A stretch of 64,000 bases of DNA from Clostridium rhizosphaerae (GTDB lineage: Bacteria > Bacillota > Clostridia > Clostridiales > Clostridiaceae), in assembly GCF_016765585.1 (NCBI RefSeq), contig NZ_JAESWC010000002.1, forward strand, positions 1-64,000, in the 5' to 3' direction. Below, one piece after another: positions 36,333 to 45,353 of the stretch. Position 1 is the stretch's first letter. Every line of letters begins with the position of its first letter. Below the pieces are notes generated by a model. The model saw nothing but the letters and a program-made list of their open reading frames with translations. It ran no database searches and was not told the DNA's origin. Both the position numbers and the translations under genes were made by a program.

Positions 36333-37072
36333 AGGTAAAAAGAAAAATCACGCTGTTTGTACAAGGGTTTATTACATTTAATATATTATGGTATCTTTTT
36401 GCAGTTCTGCTTAATACAAAAGTGCTTCCAAAACCTGCAGCTGTTTACTTACATATGAGCAATTTCTATGACGATAAGCTATATATACATGTTTTAATAA
36501 GCTTATACAGAGTAGCTGCCGGACTTGGCATCTCACTTATATTAGGAATTACTGCAGGAATTTTGATGGCCTACTCGAAAACCTGGAACAAAATATTAAA
36601 TCCATTAGTTTACTTTACATATCCTATACCCAAAACTGCAATGCTGCCTATTGTTATGCTGCTGTTTGGACTTGGAGATACTTCAAAGATTATAATACTG
36701 GTTTTAATATTGGTATTTCAGATTATTGTTGCAGTTAGAGATTCAGTGCTTAATATTTCACAGGAAACCTATAATCACATAAGAAGCCTTGGAGCTTCGA
36801 GGCTTCAAATTTTTAGGCACATAACAATTCCGGCTATTTTGCCTGAACTCTTAACTACCTTAAGATTATCCATTGGAACTGCATTATCTATTTTATTTTT
36901 CTCTGAAGCTTATGGAACTCAGTACGGCATAGGTTATTATATTCTGGATGCCTGGAGCAGTATTGATTACATAAGAATGTATGAAGGAATAATTATACTA
37001 AGCCTTCTAGGCTTTATCTTGTTTGTTTTAATAGACTTGCTGGAAGAAACTATTTGTAAGTGGAAAGCTTAA
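36320..37072 (+). CDS. ABC transporter permease
   Basis: A 250-residue BPD_transp_1 permease with six hydrophobic segments. The EAA loop that docks on the ATPase is GASRLQIFRHITIPAILPE (near 170). It is of the SsuC/TauC type and matches the NMT1-like binding protein in the operon. It ends 15 bp before a strong two-way terminator facing the ubiD gene. Confidence 0.9.
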   Translation: MENMKVKRKITLFVQGFITFNILWYLFAVLLNTKVLPKPAAVYLHMSNFYDDKLYIHVLISLYRVAAGLGISLILGITAGILMAYSKTWNKILNPLVYFTYPIPKTAMLPIVMLLFGLGDTSKIIILVLILVFQIIVAVRDSVLNISQETYNHIRSLGASRLQIFRHITIPAILPELLTTLRLSIGTALSILFFSEAYGTQYGIGYYILDAWSSIDYIRMYEGIIILSLLGFILFVLIDLLEETICKWKA

Positions 37073-37086
37073 GCAAAGGTAATTAT

Positions 37087-37143
37087 AAAACAGACCTTAG
37101 TAAGGTTACGGTGAACCGTATCGCTACTAAGGTCTGTTTTTAT
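37087..37143. terminator. Bidirectional terminator between permease and ubiD
   Basis: Perfect 16-bp inverted repeat (37087-37102 with 37125-37140) with A-run on one side and T-run on the other, placed between convergent genes. Confidence 0.9.
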
Positions 37144-37144
37144 A

Positions 37145-38974
37145 TTAATAAATATTATATAGACTACCGCCTTTTGAAAACAAACGCTCAATGTTTTTTT
37201 CAACAGCTTTATCAGGAATTAGCTGCGGCGCATGATGCGGTTTAGTGCGGGCATCGATAATCATATTGTCGCAAGCCCAGTGCTTGTTTTCATAATTACT
37301 GTTAACACCGTAAATATCGTGAGAAGGGTTGCTTCTCGTAAATGCAGCCCATAAAAAGTTTTGAAGGGAGCTGCCTATAAATGAACTGTCATCGCAAAGA
37401 ATAATCATTGGGCAGGAGGATATAGTTCCTCTCTCCTTAATAACAGTGAATAGCTCCTCTAACTGCAATTGAGCCCCTTGATAATCTAAAAACTCAGGCC
37501 CTTCTATAGCAACAATCCCAGGCATAACTAAGCATGGATTCCTAAAATTGCTGAAGTTTTTTAATTGTTCAGGTACTTCTTGACACAAGCTTCTTTTTTT
37601 ATCGCCATATGCGGCAAATACTACCTTGCTGCCAGTATTTAAACCTGTTCCCGAATAATCAAGGGTATCAATAGTAGTATTAGTTTGAAAGTGAATATCA
37701 CGATGTAGGTCCATTCGCTCAAGTATGTAAGTTAAGAATTCTATCTCCTTATGGGTATCAAGAGGTGCTCCGTCTTCAGCAGTAATAAATAAATACTTAG
37801 CAAGGCTCAGCTGGCCTGTTCCTAAAATTCTGTTTGCAAGGGTAAGTATTTCAGCCGGCAGTTTGGCTTTCTGATAAGGTGTATACCGTTCACTTCCTAT
37901 TGCAAATAACAATGGGTGTACTCCAGCTGCATCTACGGCATGCACTTCTTTCACTCCGGGAATTTCTTGACTTATGGCTTTTCCTGTAAGCTCATGTATT
38001 AGCTCTCCAAAAGCAGTATCTTCCTGAGGAGGGCGACCAACAACTGTAAAAGGCCAGATTCCGTTTCTCTTAGCAAATACTTTGTGGACTCTCATTAGGG
38101 GAAAATCATGAAGTTGACTGTAATAACCTATATGATCACCAAAAGGACCTTCAGGCTTAGTTTCACCCGGATAAATTTCACCTGTAATAACAAAGTCAGC
38201 ATCAAGGCTAATACAATAACCATCAACATAAGTATAGCGGAAATTGCGTCCCGAAAGCATTCCGGCAACTGTGAGTTCACTCATTCCTTCCGGCAGCGGC
38301 ATAATAGCAGCTAGAGTATGACTGGGAGGACCACCTATAAAAATACTAACTTTCAAGGGAAGACCAGCTTTATTAGCTTTATATTGATGAACGCCAATAC
38401 TCCTGTGAATTTGATAGTGCAAACCAACTTCCTTGTTAATCGCATAATCATTACCAGTTAACTGAACACGGTACATTCCTAAATTGCTGTGCATAACACC
38501 GGGCTTTTCAGGGTCTTCTGTATAAACCTGAGGCAAAGTGATAAATGCCCCTCCATCGTCAGGCCAGTGATGAATTAAAGGAAGATCAGAAATTTGTACT
38601 TCCTCAAAGTCAGCCAATTTACTGCCTGCTTTTTTAATAGGGAGCGCTCTTGAAGCAGCAAGGCCGGTGCCGAAGTGCTTAAAGGGATTTTTTAATATAC
38701 TCATTGGGTCTTTTCGCAGGTCAATAACATTTTTTGTTGCTTGCAAAGTATTCCTGAAGATAAACCTGCTTCTCTCCAAATTCCCAAATAAATTTGATAC
38801 TGCTCTAAATTTTGAGCCTTTTACATTTTCAAACAATAACGCAGGTCCGTTTGCTGAGTTAACTCTCAGATGTATAGCAGCCATCTCAAGGTACGGATCT
38901 ACTTCCTCAAATATCCTGACTAATTGGCCGGACTTTTCTAGGTCAAGGATACATTCTTCTAGATTATGATACAT
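37145..38974 (-). CDS. UbiD family decarboxylase (long form)
   Basis: A 609-residue UbiD protein, longer than E. coli UbiD (about 497) and like the long forms found in menaquinone-type loci of several phyla. Conserved parts include GMYRVQLTGND, IGGPPSHTLAAIMPLP, PEGPFGDHIGYYS (the catalytic Glu region) and WPFTVVGRPPQED. The enzyme uses prenylated FMN from UbiX to decarboxylate prenylated aromatic acids. Its genes for cofactor (ubiX) and substrate (ubiA) are within 5 kb. CAGGA lies before the ATG. No operon partner follows. Confidence 0.88.
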   Translation of the reverse strand: MYHNLEECILDLEKSGQLVRIFEEVDPYLEMAAIHLRVNSANGPALLFENVKGSKFRAVSNLFGNLERSRFIFRNTLQATKNVIDLRKDPMSILKNPFKHFGTGLAASRALPIKKAGSKLADFEEVQISDLPLIHHWPDDGGAFITLPQVYTEDPEKPGVMHSNLGMYRVQLTGNDYAINKEVGLHYQIHRSIGVHQYKANKAGLPLKVSIFIGGPPSHTLAAIMPLPEGMSELTVAGMLSGRNFRYTYVDGYCISLDADFVITGEIYPGETKPEGPFGDHIGYYSQLHDFPLMRVHKVFAKRNGIWPFTVVGRPPQEDTAFGELIHELTGKAISQEIPGVKEVHAVDAAGVHPLLFAIGSERYTPYQKAKLPAEILTLANRILGTGQLSLAKYLFITAEDGAPLDTHKEIEFLTYILERMDLHRDIHFQTNTTIDTLDYSGTGLNTGSKVVFAAYGDKKRSLCQEVPEQLKNFSNFRNPCLVMPGIVAIEGPEFLDYQGAQLQLEELFTVIKERGTISSCPMIILCDDSSFIGSSLQNFLWAAFTRSNPSHDIYGVNSNYENKHWACDNMIIDARTKPHHAPQLIPDKAVEKNIERLFSKGGSLYNIY

Positions 38975-39025
38975 TTCCTGCTCTCCTCATTGTCTTATAT
39001 AAATTTTCCATTCTTGACTAAGTAA

Positions 39026-39130
39026 TATATACAATGCAAAAGTTCTAATACATTAACGATGTCCCAAAAATCCTTGAAGATTGGATATTTTGGGACATCA
39101 TTAATGAAGAACTTTGCTGCATTATATATA
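39026..39130. repeat. Palindromic MITE-like element, copy 1
   Basis: About 105 bp, itself an imperfect palindrome. Its ends are TATATACAATGC and GCATTATATATA, and inner arms GATGTCCCAAAA / TTTTGGGACATC enclose the centre. A second copy lies in inverted orientation at 59,067-59,174. No reading frame is present. Confidence 0.75.
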
Positions 39131-39317
39131 GTTAATAATACAGCGAAATTATGGGTTATGCAATGGGAGCCCAGCAGTATACGAAGCACTAAAAGAAAAT
39201 GAAAGTATGGTGTATAATTAAATAAAAGGATCATATAAATCATTGTGTGAAAGATGCAATTAGCAATAATGATGACACTATAGACAAGTATTTTAAATAG
39301 GATGGTGAAGGGAAATT

Positions 39318-40385
39318 ATGAATAAAGTAAAGATCTTTCCTATAATGCAGGCAGTGCTTGCTGCACTTCTGTTTGGTGCAAGTGCACCGCTGGCAAAAAT
39401 GCTTCTGGGTCATATAGAACCCGTTCCTCTTGCTTCTTTTCTTTACCTAGGAAGTGGCATTGGACTCATGGTATATCAGATTATAATCAATTTCACTAGC
39501 AAGGAAGGAAAAGGAGAAGCACCACTTTCAAAGAAGGATTTTCCATGGCTTTTTGGTGCTGTAGTATTTGGTGGAGTCATTGCACCGATTATCTTGATGT
39601 CAAGTCTAAAGATTACACCTGCGTCTACAGCAGCATTACTGCTTAATTTTGAGGGAGTATCAACAACTCTGATTGCCTTGCTTTTTTTCAAAGAAAGTTT
39701 AGGTAAAAGGGTTTGGATTGCAATTTCATGCATCACAATTGCAAGTGTTTTGCTTTCATGGGATTTTAGTAATCAATGGGGGGTTTCTTTAGGAGCACTA
39801 GGTGTAGTAGGTGCCTGTGTTTGCTGGGGAATTGATAATAATTTTACAAGAAACATTTCTGCAAAAAACCCATATACCATTGTAATTATTAAAGGTTTTG
39901 CTGCCGGTACATTTTCATTAATTTTAGCACTAATATTAAAGCAGCAGATTCCTGACATAAAAGTGGTTTTATCAGCTATGATACTTGGATTCTTCAGTTA
40001 CGGTTTGAGTATAGTGCTATTTGTTCTTGCTATGAGGAATCTAGGAAGTGCCAGAACAAGCGCATTTTTTGGGACATCGCCGTTTATAGGAGCAATCTTG
40101 GCATTTATATTAAATCAAGATATCTCAAGTCCTATGCTTATTGCCGCATTACCTGTAATGCTGTTAGGCACGTTTTTTCTGTTAAAAGAAGATCATGGCC
40201 ATAGTCATAGGCATGAACATCTGATACATGAGCATAGGCACAGCCATAATGATAGCCATCACAATCATACACACTTACCTGGACAAGTGCCTCCTAATGG
40301 TTACCATTCTCATGTACATGAACATGAAGAACTGCAGCATGAGCATCCACATGCTCCGGATATACACCACAGGCATCCTCACTAA
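39318..40385 (+). CDS. DMT/EamA family transporter with His-rich C-terminal tail
   Basis: A 355-residue protein. Residues 1-290 have ten membrane helices in two EamA repeats (ASAPLAKMLLGHIEPVPLASFLYLG in parts; later GFFSYGLSIVLFVLA and ARTSAFFGTSPFIGAILA). After the last helix comes a tail of about 65 residues with more than 20 histidines (HGHSHRHEHL, HEHRHSHND and so on). Such tails bind Zn, Ni, Co or Cu, so a metal-linked role is plausible, though DMT proteins generally move metabolites. It stands alone. GGTGAAGGG lies before the ATG. Confidence 0.85.
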   Translation: MNKVKIFPIMQAVLAALLFGASAPLAKMLLGHIEPVPLASFLYLGSGIGLMVYQIIINFTSKEGKGEAPLSKKDFPWLFGAVVFGGVIAPIILMSSLKITPASTAALLLNFEGVSTTLIALLFFKESLGKRVWIAISCITIASVLLSWDFSNQWGVSLGALGVVGACVCWGIDNNFTRNISAKNPYTIVIIKGFAAGTFSLILALILKQQIPDIKVVLSAMILGFFSYGLSIVLFVLAMRNLGSARTSAFFGTSPFIGAILAFILNQDISSPMLIAALPVMLLGTFFLLKEDHGHSHRHEHLIHEHRHSHNDSHHNHTHLPGQVPPNGYHSHVHEHEELQHEHPHAPDIHHRHPH

Positions 40386-40510
40386 TATTTTACAAAGAAG
40401 ATAGGAGTGTCTCAAAATAACACATCCCAGGCTTCTCCAGCTGCAACTAGCATTGTGTTTTTGAAAATTTTATCATTAATTAATATTATTATGAACAGGG
40501 AGGAACATGT

Positions 40511-40807
40511 TTGGTCGAAGAAGCTACATATATTAGAGAATTATTAAGTAAAGAAGAGTTGTTGTCAGCGTTTCCTATAATGAAACAGTTACGAACGCAT
40601 TTAAATGAGGAAACATATTTGAGTTTAATTGAAGATATGAAAAAAGAAGGCTATAAAATGTTTGCACTTTATGCAGAGGATAAAGTTGTTGCATTATCAT
40701 CATGATTACAACGAGTAGAGGCGCATAAGTTTTATGAGTCAAAAATGGAATTTGACAAGACAAGTTATGTATTTAAAAAACAACTAGAAATCAAGATAAC
40801 TAGATAA
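40511..40807 (+). pseudogene. GNAT acetyltransferase pseudogene with internal deletion
   Basis: GGGAGGAA precedes TTG 40511. The frame gives the N-terminal part of a GNAT protein (LLSKEELLSAFPIMKQLR, then MFALYAEDKVVALSS). A TGA at 40,703-40,705 is followed in frame by the C-terminal end (RVEAHKFYESKMEFDKTSYVFKK). The middle, including the acetyl-CoA loop, is missing, and the TGA stands where a Gly codon is expected. The gene is therefore inactive. Confidence 0.75.
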
Positions 40808-41007
40808 CTATTTAACTAGTTATCTGGTGCTTCCTATACAATTTAAAAGACGGTTTGATAATAGGTAATGGTAAAGATCTTAGAGAACACTTGGAAGTGA
40901 CTAATCATATCAGAAGACAGGAAAGACCGCATTGAAAGTGACTTTAAAAAGCGTAGAGGTAGGAAAAGACAGTAGCCTGAAATCAATGGAATATATAACT
41001 TGAGAGA

Positions 41008-41058
41008 TAACACCCACTGAGTTAGCTTAGGACGAGCTGGTTATGTGGGGTATTTTTT
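41008..41058 (+). terminator. Strong terminator
   Basis: CACCCAC (41011-41017) pairs with GTGGGGT-side bases (41045-41051), with an inner AGCT / AGCT pair, then seven T. It lies before the GGDEF gene; what it terminates is not clear. Confidence 0.65.
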
Positions 41059-41177
41059 TATTCTAATTATTTTTTAAAATAAGTGCTTTTGTATTTTAAA
41101 CTGACAGTCTATGTCATATTTGATATTTATAATAATCTTAAAGTTTCTTGATTATTTATAAAGGATGGGGACAATAA

Positions 41178-41627
41178 GTGAATTACAATGAGATGAACAA
41201 AGAAAAACTTATTCAGATTTTGATGGAGAAAGATAAAATACTGCGAGAATTACGGCTAAAAAATAAAAAATTAAATTACCTGGCAAGTATTGATGCAATG
41301 ACAAGAGTACTAAACAGAAAATCAGGATTAGAATTGTTAGAAAGAGAGTTGAAATTTTCAAAAATTAATAATACAAATATAGTTGTTTGCTTTGTTGATG
41401 TAGATAAATTGAAATATATAAATGATGCTTTTGGACATGAAGAGGGAGACAAACTGTTAATAAATACAGCTTTAATTTTGAAAGAGAGTATTAGAAAAAC
41501 TGATTTTGTAATTAGAATGGGAGGAGACGAATTTTTAGTAGTTTTTCCTCAAACAACAATGAAAGAAGCAAATAAAGTATGGTATAGAATTTTGAAAAGG
41601 GTAGAAGAAAGTAATGAAAATATATGA
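41178..41627 (+). CDS. GGDEF domain protein, C-terminally truncated
   Basis: A 149-residue protein. A short coiled coil (1-35) leads into a GGDEF domain: DAMTRVLNRKSGLE, FVDVDKLKYINDAFGHEEGD, and the active-site motif RMGGDEFLV (near 114). These residues would suit a diguanylate cyclase. The domain ends about 30-40 residues early, without the final strands and helix that normally follow the motif, and its end overlaps the next frame by 14 bases. It is probably the front part of a longer gene joined to foreign DNA, so activity is doubtful. Confidence 0.7.
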   Translation: MNYNEMNKEKLIQILMEKDKILRELRLKNKKLNYLASIDAMTRVLNRKSGLELLERELKFSKINNTNIVVCFVDVDKLKYINDAFGHEEGDKLLINTALILKESIRKTDFVIRMGGDEFLVVFPQTTMKEANKVWYRILKRVEESNENI

Positions 41628-42690
41628 TCAAAAGAGTACTAGCGAAGTTGGCGGTTTGTTCAATATAGCAGCAAAGAATCACCATTATAAGTCTTTATCC
41701 CATTCTCCGGATATAATTGGATTATTTTTTTCAATATTAGACCAGTTTATGAACACTTCAAGTTTTTTGAGTGATGGTCAATTGATTCGAATTGATTCCT
41801 CAGATAAGGAATCACCATTAAAAGGTAGTAATTTGCCGGCAAAATTGTTCTCTGGATTTTGTAACTGGCTGGGACACATTATGTCGGATATGGCAGGAAG
41901 CTCTGGTAATAGAGGTCCCGGCAGTACCGGACGTGGAACGGGTGTTTCTATTCCATTTATGGAATTATTTCAGTTATCCGATTTTGGCAAACTGCAGGTC
42001 GGAAAGGACAGGCAAACACTTGCGGAAGTAATGACACGAGTATTTCAAGAAGGATATGATTTAAGATTTGGTGCCGTTATGGCAATACCAGTATTGATTG
42101 AAGAATTGATGATTAAAGCAATATGGGTTATTCGTCAAAGATTCTTTGAAAATAAGAACTGGTCTGAGTGCATTCCAACAAAACAACACGCGGATTTACG
42201 CATTATGTTAATTGTAGGAAACAGCACATTATGCCTTATTGATGTTACGGATGCCGCAGTGCGTGGTGTAGTTGAGGACGGTAATGTTATGGTATTTATC
42301 CTGCATCTGAACTATGTGGCATGGGTAAGACTAATTATGTTAGTTTTGAGAGAATTACGTATAAGATTTGGTCCTGTTATATCTGATGCTTTTAGGAAAT
42401 TTGAAGAAGAAATACTCTACATAGTAACACCGAAGGAAAGGGCCAATATACAGCAGTTTTATGATAGATTGCAGCAATTGGATGTATCTCATGAAATATT
42501 ATTAAGGGAGTTTACAATTCAAGTTGAGCAGGAATATCAGCTTATATATCATGAGATTGAAGAAACCTTTTCAAGCAAAAATTCCACTGCGGTGCAGGCT
42601 GAACATTCTATGGCACTTGCCAAAGCCTGCGGTGTTGATGATTCAAAGATAATGAAAGATAATAAAGACTTAGATGACTTCTTTTTATAG
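41614..42690 (+). CDS. Conserved hypothetical protein, probably N-terminally truncated
   Basis: A 358-residue protein that I associate with unnamed Lachnospiraceae and Clostridium proteins, usually with more N-terminal sequence. Visible features are VGGLFNIAAKNHHYKSLSHSPD at the start, a Gly/Arg-rich turn (GSSGNRGPGSTGRGTG), PFMELFQLSDFGKLQVGKDRQT, and several hydrophobic helices near 155 and 225. No known enzymatic motif is present. A TerB-like stub follows 10 bp later. The gene begins inside the truncated GGDEF frame and has no clear binding site, so it is likely a chimera product. Confidence 0.5.
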   Translation: MKIYDQKSTSEVGGLFNIAAKNHHYKSLSHSPDIIGLFFSILDQFMNTSSFLSDGQLIRIDSSDKESPLKGSNLPAKLFSGFCNWLGHIMSDMAGSSGNRGPGSTGRGTGVSIPFMELFQLSDFGKLQVGKDRQTLAEVMTRVFQEGYDLRFGAVMAIPVLIEELMIKAIWVIRQRFFENKNWSECIPTKQHADLRIMLIVGNSTLCLIDVTDAAVRGVVEDGNVMVFILHLNYVAWVRLIMLVLRELRIRFGPVISDAFRKFEEEILYIVTPKERANIQQFYDRLQQLDVSHEILLREFTIQVEQEYQLIYHEIEETFSSKNSTAVQAEHSMALAKACGVDDSKIMKDNKDLDDFFL

Positions 42691-42700
42691 GAGAAACGTA

Positions 42701-42796
42701 ATGTTTTTTCAAACATTTAATCAAGAGGCAAAAGAGAAGTTTTTTGAGTTTGTATATAATATTGCAAATTGTAATTATAGTTTTGCTGAAGATTAA
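42701..42796 (+). pseudogene. TerB-like protein fragment
   Basis: AGGAGAAACGT precedes ATG 42701. The 31-residue frame (MFFQTFNQEAKEKFFEF...) resembles the beginning of TerB-like proteins often coupled to the preceding family. It stops in the first acidic helix, so it is a stub. Confidence 0.4.
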
Positions 42797-43250
42797 GGAT
42801 AAATTTCTATTTCAGAAGACAATTCTTGCAATTTAAGAGGCAGCATTGTAAATTCAGAAGGCATATGACAAAACATAATAAAAGTTGTTATCGATTAAAG
42901 ACGTAGATGTTTCCTTAAACGGTGCACGTGGAGACAGTCGTTATGATAGAGAGGAAATAGGCCGATATCAAAGTCTTTACAGATTTTTAGGTAAATTTAA
43001 TAGTGTGTCTTATGTTCCCTCAGACTAATAAGTTTGAGGGAATTTATCTTTATGGGGTCGTATCTTTACGCAGAACTAAGGTTATTTGCGTTAACTTATA
43101 GGATCTGTGAAATTGTTTATGTTGATAGGGAGAATGCTCCTCTTGCCTTAACCAAACAAAAATTATAATTCTGATACATGATATCTTTAAAATTATAAAG
43201 AAATACTAAACTATTGAATAATAAATTGCTAATAGATTTTACTAATTTGT
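42797..43250. other. Decayed intergenic region
   Basis: No gene survives. A stem TTCCCTCA / TGAGGGAA (43015-43022 with 43035-43042) may be a terminator. Frames here are short and broken, consistent with loss of the TerB-like gene. Confidence 0.4.
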
Positions 43251-43286
43251 ATTTATAATATGACATACAGTTGTCATATTATAAAT
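43251..43286. promoter_or_regulatory. Perfect operator-like palindrome before the BtrH-type gene
   Basis: Two 15-bp arms (43251-43265 with 43272-43286) are exact inverted copies around a six-base spacer, with TGACA-N6-TGTCA at the centre. There is no T-run, so it is not a terminator. It lies 67 bp before the GTG start and looks like the site of a dimeric repressor or activator. Confidence 0.65.
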
Positions 43287-43352
43287 GATATAGTTATATT
43301 AACTTGAGCGGTAAAATAGTCGTGCTGTTTTAGAGAGAGGAGAATATTCGAA

Positions 43353-44348
43353 GTGATAATTAATAATTTTAAACCTTATGAAGGTGAAAATTGTGAAACG
43401 ACTGCTGTTGGCAATCTATTAAAATATAATGGTATAGTATTATCTGAACCAATGCTTTTTGGAATTGGTGAGGGAATTAGTTTTATTTATTGGGATAGTA
43501 AGCAAATGGGGTTTCCATTCCTAGGGGGAAGATGTAAGCAAGATGTTTTAACAGAAAAAATAGTTAAAAATCTTAATTTAAATATTGAAGTGTGCCAGAC
43601 AACTTCAAAATCAAAGGCGTGGGAAAATGTAAAATCTAAGATTGATGCTGGAATTCCGGTAGGATTAAAACTGGATAGTTACTATCTTGAATATTTTACA
43701 CATAAGATACATTTTGCTGGACATTATGTAACAATTTATGGATATGATGATAAGTTTGCTTATTTAATAGATACTGCTCAGCAGGGATCAAGTGTCAAGA
43801 CAAGTTTATCAAGTTTATCAGATGCTAGAAGTGCAAAGGGACCAATGTCTTCTCCTAATAGGTCATTTATAATTACAGGGAAAAATGAGCTGCCTAATTT
43901 AAGGGAGATTATTATATCTGCTATTTATAACAATGCATATGAATATTTAAATCCTCCAATTCAGAACATATCTTTTAAAGGCATAAGAAAAACAGCAAAG
44001 GTTATTGTAAATTGGTTTGAAAAACCTGGGATTACTCCGGAATTAATTACGCAAACAGGAGTGTTAATGGAAAAGGCAGGTACAGGAGGGGCCTTATTTA
44101 GGAATATGTACAGAAATTTTCTTAAGGAATGTGATGAATTATATAAAGACTTAGAGCTTAATAGTTCCTATAAGAATTTTTGTACTATTGCCCATATGTG
44201 GACAGAGGTATCAAAGATGATTTGCAGTGCAGGGCAAAACAGCAGTAAACAAGACCTGCAAAGGGCATCTGATATACTCATGGATATAGCGACATTAGAG
44301 GAAGAAACTATGAAAACTTTATTAAGCAAAATGCAATTAAGGAAATAA
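43353..44348 (+). CDS. BtrH N-terminal domain protein (papain-like acyltransferase or peptidase)
   Basis: A 331-residue protein. The first 160 residues match the butirosin BtrH N-terminal domain: Cys14 in YEGENCETTAVGNLL, the His in FAGHYVTIYGYDD (near 125) and an Asp in YLIDTAQQG, forming a papain-like triad. The C-terminal half (DUF4872-type) is helical. BtrH transfers an acyl chain in butirosin biosynthesis; homologues occur near peptide and natural-product genes. The start is GTG with AGAGAGGAGAA before it. No biosynthetic genes lie next to it, so the substrate is unknown. Confidence 0.82.
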   Translation: MIINNFKPYEGENCETTAVGNLLKYNGIVLSEPMLFGIGEGISFIYWDSKQMGFPFLGGRCKQDVLTEKIVKNLNLNIEVCQTTSKSKAWENVKSKIDAGIPVGLKLDSYYLEYFTHKIHFAGHYVTIYGYDDKFAYLIDTAQQGSSVKTSLSSLSDARSAKGPMSSPNRSFIITGKNELPNLREIIISAIYNNAYEYLNPPIQNISFKGIRKTAKVIVNWFEKPGITPELITQTGVLMEKAGTGGALFRNMYRNFLKECDELYKDLELNSSYKNFCTIAHMWTEVSKMICSAGQNSSKQDLQRASDILMDIATLEEETMKTLLSKMQLRK

Positions 44349-44433
44349 TATAGATATTTTATTTGCATTGTATATACTATGAAAAGTCGTACTAATGGAT
44401 GGAAATGGATTTTTGGTTAGTGTAGTACTTCAA

Positions 44434-44478
44434 GTCACATTTGTCAAATCAAAAGTTTGAAAAATGTGACCTGTTTTT
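44434..44478 (+). terminator. Terminator after the BtrH-type gene
   Basis: 9-bp stem GTCACATTT / AAATGTGAC (44434-44442 with 44462-44470) followed by CTGTTTTTATTTTTT. Confidence 0.8.
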
Positions 44479-44618
44479 ATTTTTTGGATGGATAAGTATA
44501 ATTTATAAAATAATATTGATTATTATGACTGAAAAATGGCAAACTATTTATATTAGCTTTATAATATGTTACTGTAAAAATTATATATAAGTTATAAAAA
44601 TTTAAAGTGGTGATTTAT

Positions 44619-45353
44619 TTGAATATAATTATATGCGAGGATAAACAAGAGAATATAAAAGAAATTTCAAGAATAGCAAAAGACTTTTTTGAGGATAAAG
44701 GCTTTGAGTACAGTATTAATGCGTTTAATAATTTCGAGAAAACAATAAACTATATCAAATCTTTACATTCCTATGAGGATTGCCTATATATTCTTGATAT
44801 AGATTTGAAGCAGGATAAGAATGGATTAATGCTTGGGAGAGAGATAAGAAATATGGATGAATATAAAGGAGAAATGATATATGTTACTGCTTATACTCAT
44901 CAAATGCACAGTGTATTTAAGTACAAGCTCAAAATACTGGATTTTATAGACAAAGGTTACAATATGGAAAATGATCTTAAGGAGTCATTTAAGGTATATC
45001 TTAAAATTTATCAGGATAAGGTTCGTAATAAATCCTTAGTATTTAAAATTGGCGGGAACGTGTTTATGATAAGGCCTTCAGATATTGTCTGCATAGAAAC
45101 TGATAAGACTAAAAAGAAGATTATTATTTATACAACTAAAGAACAAATAAGTGTAAATCTTACTTTGAAAGAAATTCAGGAAAAGCTTACAAACCAATTT
45201 ATACAAATTCATAGAAGTATAATCGTCAACAAAGAGCACATTAAAAAGATGGAAAATGTTAACGAAGATTTATATGTTGTCCTTACTGGAGGGATAAAAG
45301 AGATTGTGTCAAAGAGAAGGGAAAAGGAGATAAAGGCATGTATTACACTATAG
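44619..45353 (+). CDS. LytTR response regulator (AgrA/ComE-like)
   Basis: A 244-residue regulator. The receiver has ICEDKQEN, the phospho-acceptor in YILDIDLKQDKNG and a Thr in VTAYTHQ. The LytTR DNA-binding domain (about 145-244) shows IVCIETDKTKKKIIIYTTK and FIQIHRSIIVNKEHI. TTG 44619 is preferred, with AGTGGTGAT before it. The gene overlaps the kinase gene by 16 bp. The pair is of the Agr type but has no AgrB or AgrD nearby. Confidence 0.88.
   Translation: MNIIICEDKQENIKEISRIAKDFFEDKGFEYSINAFNNFEKTINYIKSLHSYEDCLYILDIDLKQDKNGLMLGREIRNMDEYKGEMIYVTAYTHQMHSVFKYKLKILDFIDKGYNMENDLKESFKVYLKIYQDKVRNKSLVFKIGGNVFMIRPSDIVCIETDKTKKKIIIYTTKEQISVNLTLKEIQEKLTNQFIQIHRSIIVNKEHIKKMENVNEDLYVVLTGGIKEIVSKRREKEIKACITL

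Noticed and set aside
44480-44618. AgrD-like peptide gene before the LytTR regulator
   Set aside because: No short frame with a binding site, amphipathic leader and Cys-containing core is found in either strand.
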